DNA from: Thermoplasmata archaeon
GTDB taxonomy: Archaea > Thermoplasmatota > Thermoplasmata > Thermoplasmatales > Thermoplasmataceae
Assembly (NCBI GenBank): GCA_021804185.1
Contig: JAJZKL010000066.1
Location: 1 to 6,500 of the forward strand
Reading direction: 5' to 3'
Length of the DNA: 6,500 bases
The number at the start of each line of letters is the position of its first letter. Position 1 is the first letter of the stretch. Positions 5,204 through 6,500 of this stretch are shown here, piece after piece. The notes under the pieces are model-generated. The model was not told the DNA's origin and made no database searches. It saw only the letters and a list, made by a program, of their open reading frames with translations. The position numbers and the translations under genes are program-made.

Positions 5204-6500
5204 TCAAAGCACCCCCAACAGTTCTATGATGATGAAAATTACTGAAATTCCTATTATCAGGAATACGAAATAATTTTCGATAACTCCATTCTGAAGACGT
5301 CTCAATAGAGACCCAAGGCTGAGTGTACCATCACCTACGCTTTCCACACCTTTGTTATACGATGATTCGAAACTGGCTGTAGCGCCTGAGAAGGCAGCGA
5401 TAAACCTTTCCGCTATGATATTCGTGAAAAGCCTGTCAAGATAGAATTTGTTCTTAACAAGGCGATACCCAAACTTGTCCGAAAGATTGAGTTTTTTGTA
5501 TCTTTCGGTCCCGTATATGAAATATGTAACTATGATTCCAATTGCCATAAGAGTTATTGGTATTGCCTCGATGAAAAGCGGAATTGAAGGAACAACTGCT
5601 TTGGAATAGACATAACTGTAGAAATATGGCTGAATAAGTCCAAGCAGAAGTGCTCCAGCACCAAGAATCATAAGAGGGATCAGAACATACGCTTTTGGAT
5701 CATGGGCTTTCTCTGCAAGATAGGATCTGGGCTTTCCAAGTGCAACCCTGAAGAACATCCTGAATGTGTAAAGTGCGGTAAGTAAAGAACCTCCAGCCAG
5801 TAGTATCCATGGAATAATGGCATAGGGAGATCCAGATTTCTGGAAATATATCCATGAGGCAGCTATGATTGAATCCTTGGAAAAGTAACCGGCAGTTCCG
5901 GGAAACGCGACGAGTGCCAGGGAACCGATAAACAGAAGTGTTACTGTAATGGGCATACGTCTCCAGAGCCCGCCCATTTCCCTGGTGTCTCTAAGATCCA
6001 TAAGTGCAATGAGTATTGCTCCGGCACTCATGAAAAGTAGCGCTTTGAAATCCGCATGCACTATTAGATGGAACATTCCATAGGAAACTCCGGAATAACC
6101 TATAACTGAACCCAGGCCTATGGCCGCCATCATATATCCAATCTGGCTTATTGTCGAATATGCAAGTATTCTCTTAATGTCATTGACCACTATTCCAATT
6201 ATGCCTGCAAAGAATGCAGTAAATGCTCCGACCGCAACAACAGAATATAGCGCAAATGGAGCTGAATAATAAAATATTGGAAAGACACGTGCTACAAGGT
6301 ACACTCCAGCAGTTACCATGGTTGCAGCATGGATCAGCGCCGATACTGTAGTGGGTCCTTCCATTGCATCCGGAATCCATACGTGAAGTGGAAACTGTGC
6401 TGACTTTCCAGCTGCTGCTCCAAGAAATAGTACGGCGACAGTGCCAAGAGTATTGGGTCCGACGTATGAGGCAATGGACTGAGCGTGATTTATGAGAAAT
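5204..6500 (-). CDS. nuoL: Complex I antiporter-like subunit NuoL (ND5-like), N-terminus beyond window
   Basis: NuoL is the distal antiporter-like subunit of complex I and carries the long lateral helix along the membrane arm. The frame is open to the window edge, giving 431 visible residues; by alignment to E. coli NuoL (613 aa) roughly 195 N-terminal residues are missing. An ATG at 6364 is internal, because the upstream codons encode the conserved GKSAQFPLHVWIPDA. In visible-fragment numbering K32 matches E. coli K229, H57 (ALIHAATM) matches H254, H144/H148/K152 (MFHLIVHADFK) match H334/H338/K342, and K208-D209 (YFSKDSI) match K399-D400. The C-terminus has the expected amphipathic lateral-helix region followed by a final hydrophobic anchor (YFVFLIIGISVIFIII). 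Asp150 replaces the first Phe of the common HAFFK motif. The stop lies one base before the nuoM CTG. Confidence 0.95.
   Translation of the reverse strand, partial: FLINHAQSIASYVGPNTLGTVAVLFLGAAAGKSAQFPLHVWIPDAMEGPTTVSALIHAATMVTAGVYLVARVFPIFYYSAPFALYSVVAVGAFTAFFAGIIGIVVNDIKRILAYSTISQIGYMMAAIGLGSVIGYSGVSYGMFHLIVHADFKALLFMSAGAILIALMDLRDTREMGGLWRRMPITVTLLFIGSLALVAFPGTAGYFSKDSIIAASWIYFQKSGSPYAIIPWILLAGGSLLTALYTFRMFFRVALGKPRSYLAEKAHDPKAYVLIPLMILGAGALLLGLIQPYFYSYVYSKAVVPSIPLFIEAIPITLMAIGIIVTYFIYGTERYKKLNLSDKFGYRLVKNKFYLDRLFTNIIAERFIAAFSGATASFESSYNKGVESVGDGTLSLGSLLRRLQNGVIENYFVFLIIGISVIFIIIELLGVL
5210..5216 (-). promoter_or_regulatory. Ribosome binding site supporting a CTG start of nuoM
   Basis: The minus strand reads GGGGGTG, which can pair along its whole length with the archaeal anti-Shine-Dalgarno if one G-U pair is allowed. 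It ends seven nucleotides before the in-frame CTG at 5202-5200 and lies in the last codons of nuoL. No ATG, GTG or TTG lies in the nuoM frame downstream of it before 4938. Confidence 0.55.

Noticed and set aside
6180..6380. 66-codon minus-strand frame rich in Cys, overlapping nuoL
   Set aside because: It is out of frame with the strongly conserved nuoL coding sequence. The cysteines arise from shifted reading of Ala/Gly/Val codons and form no regular metal-binding motif.
1..6500. Search by eye for CRISPR repeats, transposase genes, tRNA cloverleafs, long inverted repeats and defence genes
   Set aside because: None was seen. The window is almost completely filled by the genes listed, and the only sizeable gap is 68 bp.

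Overview
The window looks archaeal, most probably from a Thermoplasmatales-type euryarchaeon. The pointers are arginine codons that are mostly AGA/AGG, frequent ATA isoleucine codons, GGAGGTGA-type ribosome binding sites, a moderately AT-rich composition, and a nuo cluster of membrane subunits followed by short uncharacterised genes. The family assignments are firm. The taxon is an inference, because no rRNA or species marker is present.

The left end (1-860, + strand) holds the last codons of an upstream gene, which overlaps by one base the start of tatC, the core receptor subunit of the twin-arginine protein export system. The upstream gene could be a tatA, but too little is visible to tell. 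Everything else reads on the minus strand. From right to left it runs: the C-terminal two thirds of nuoL (cut by the window end), nuoM, nuoN, two small uncharacterised genes (122 and 85 aa), a 68-bp gap, and a divergent crotonase-fold (enoyl-CoA hydratase/isomerase family) gene. That last gene meets tatC tail to tail with a 27-bp overlap.

NuoL, NuoM and NuoN are the three antiporter-like proton-translocating subunits of respiratory complex I. Their genes are packed with gaps of 0-1 bp, and the two small genes follow with a 6-bp gap and a 4-bp ATGA overlap. All five are therefore probably one transcript with coupled translation. The small genes are candidates for lineage-specific accessory or assembly factors of this complex, by context only. 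The nuo promoter and the remaining nuo genes lie beyond the right edge, so the window cannot show whether an NADH-input module exists.

The main points worth a second look are as follows. The nuoM reading frame has no ATG, GTG or TTG over its conserved first 88 codons and appears to start at CTG, placed 7 nt after a strong ribosome binding site. NuoM lacks the usual TM8 lysine and one usual histidine of the proton channel. NuoL has Asp in place of the first Phe of its HAFFK-type motif, and NuoN carries an additional membrane lysine. The crotonase-like protein lacks one of the two classical catalytic glutamates. No tRNA, rRNA, mobile element, CRISPR array or long repeat was seen, and no gene-free stretch exceeds 300 bases.
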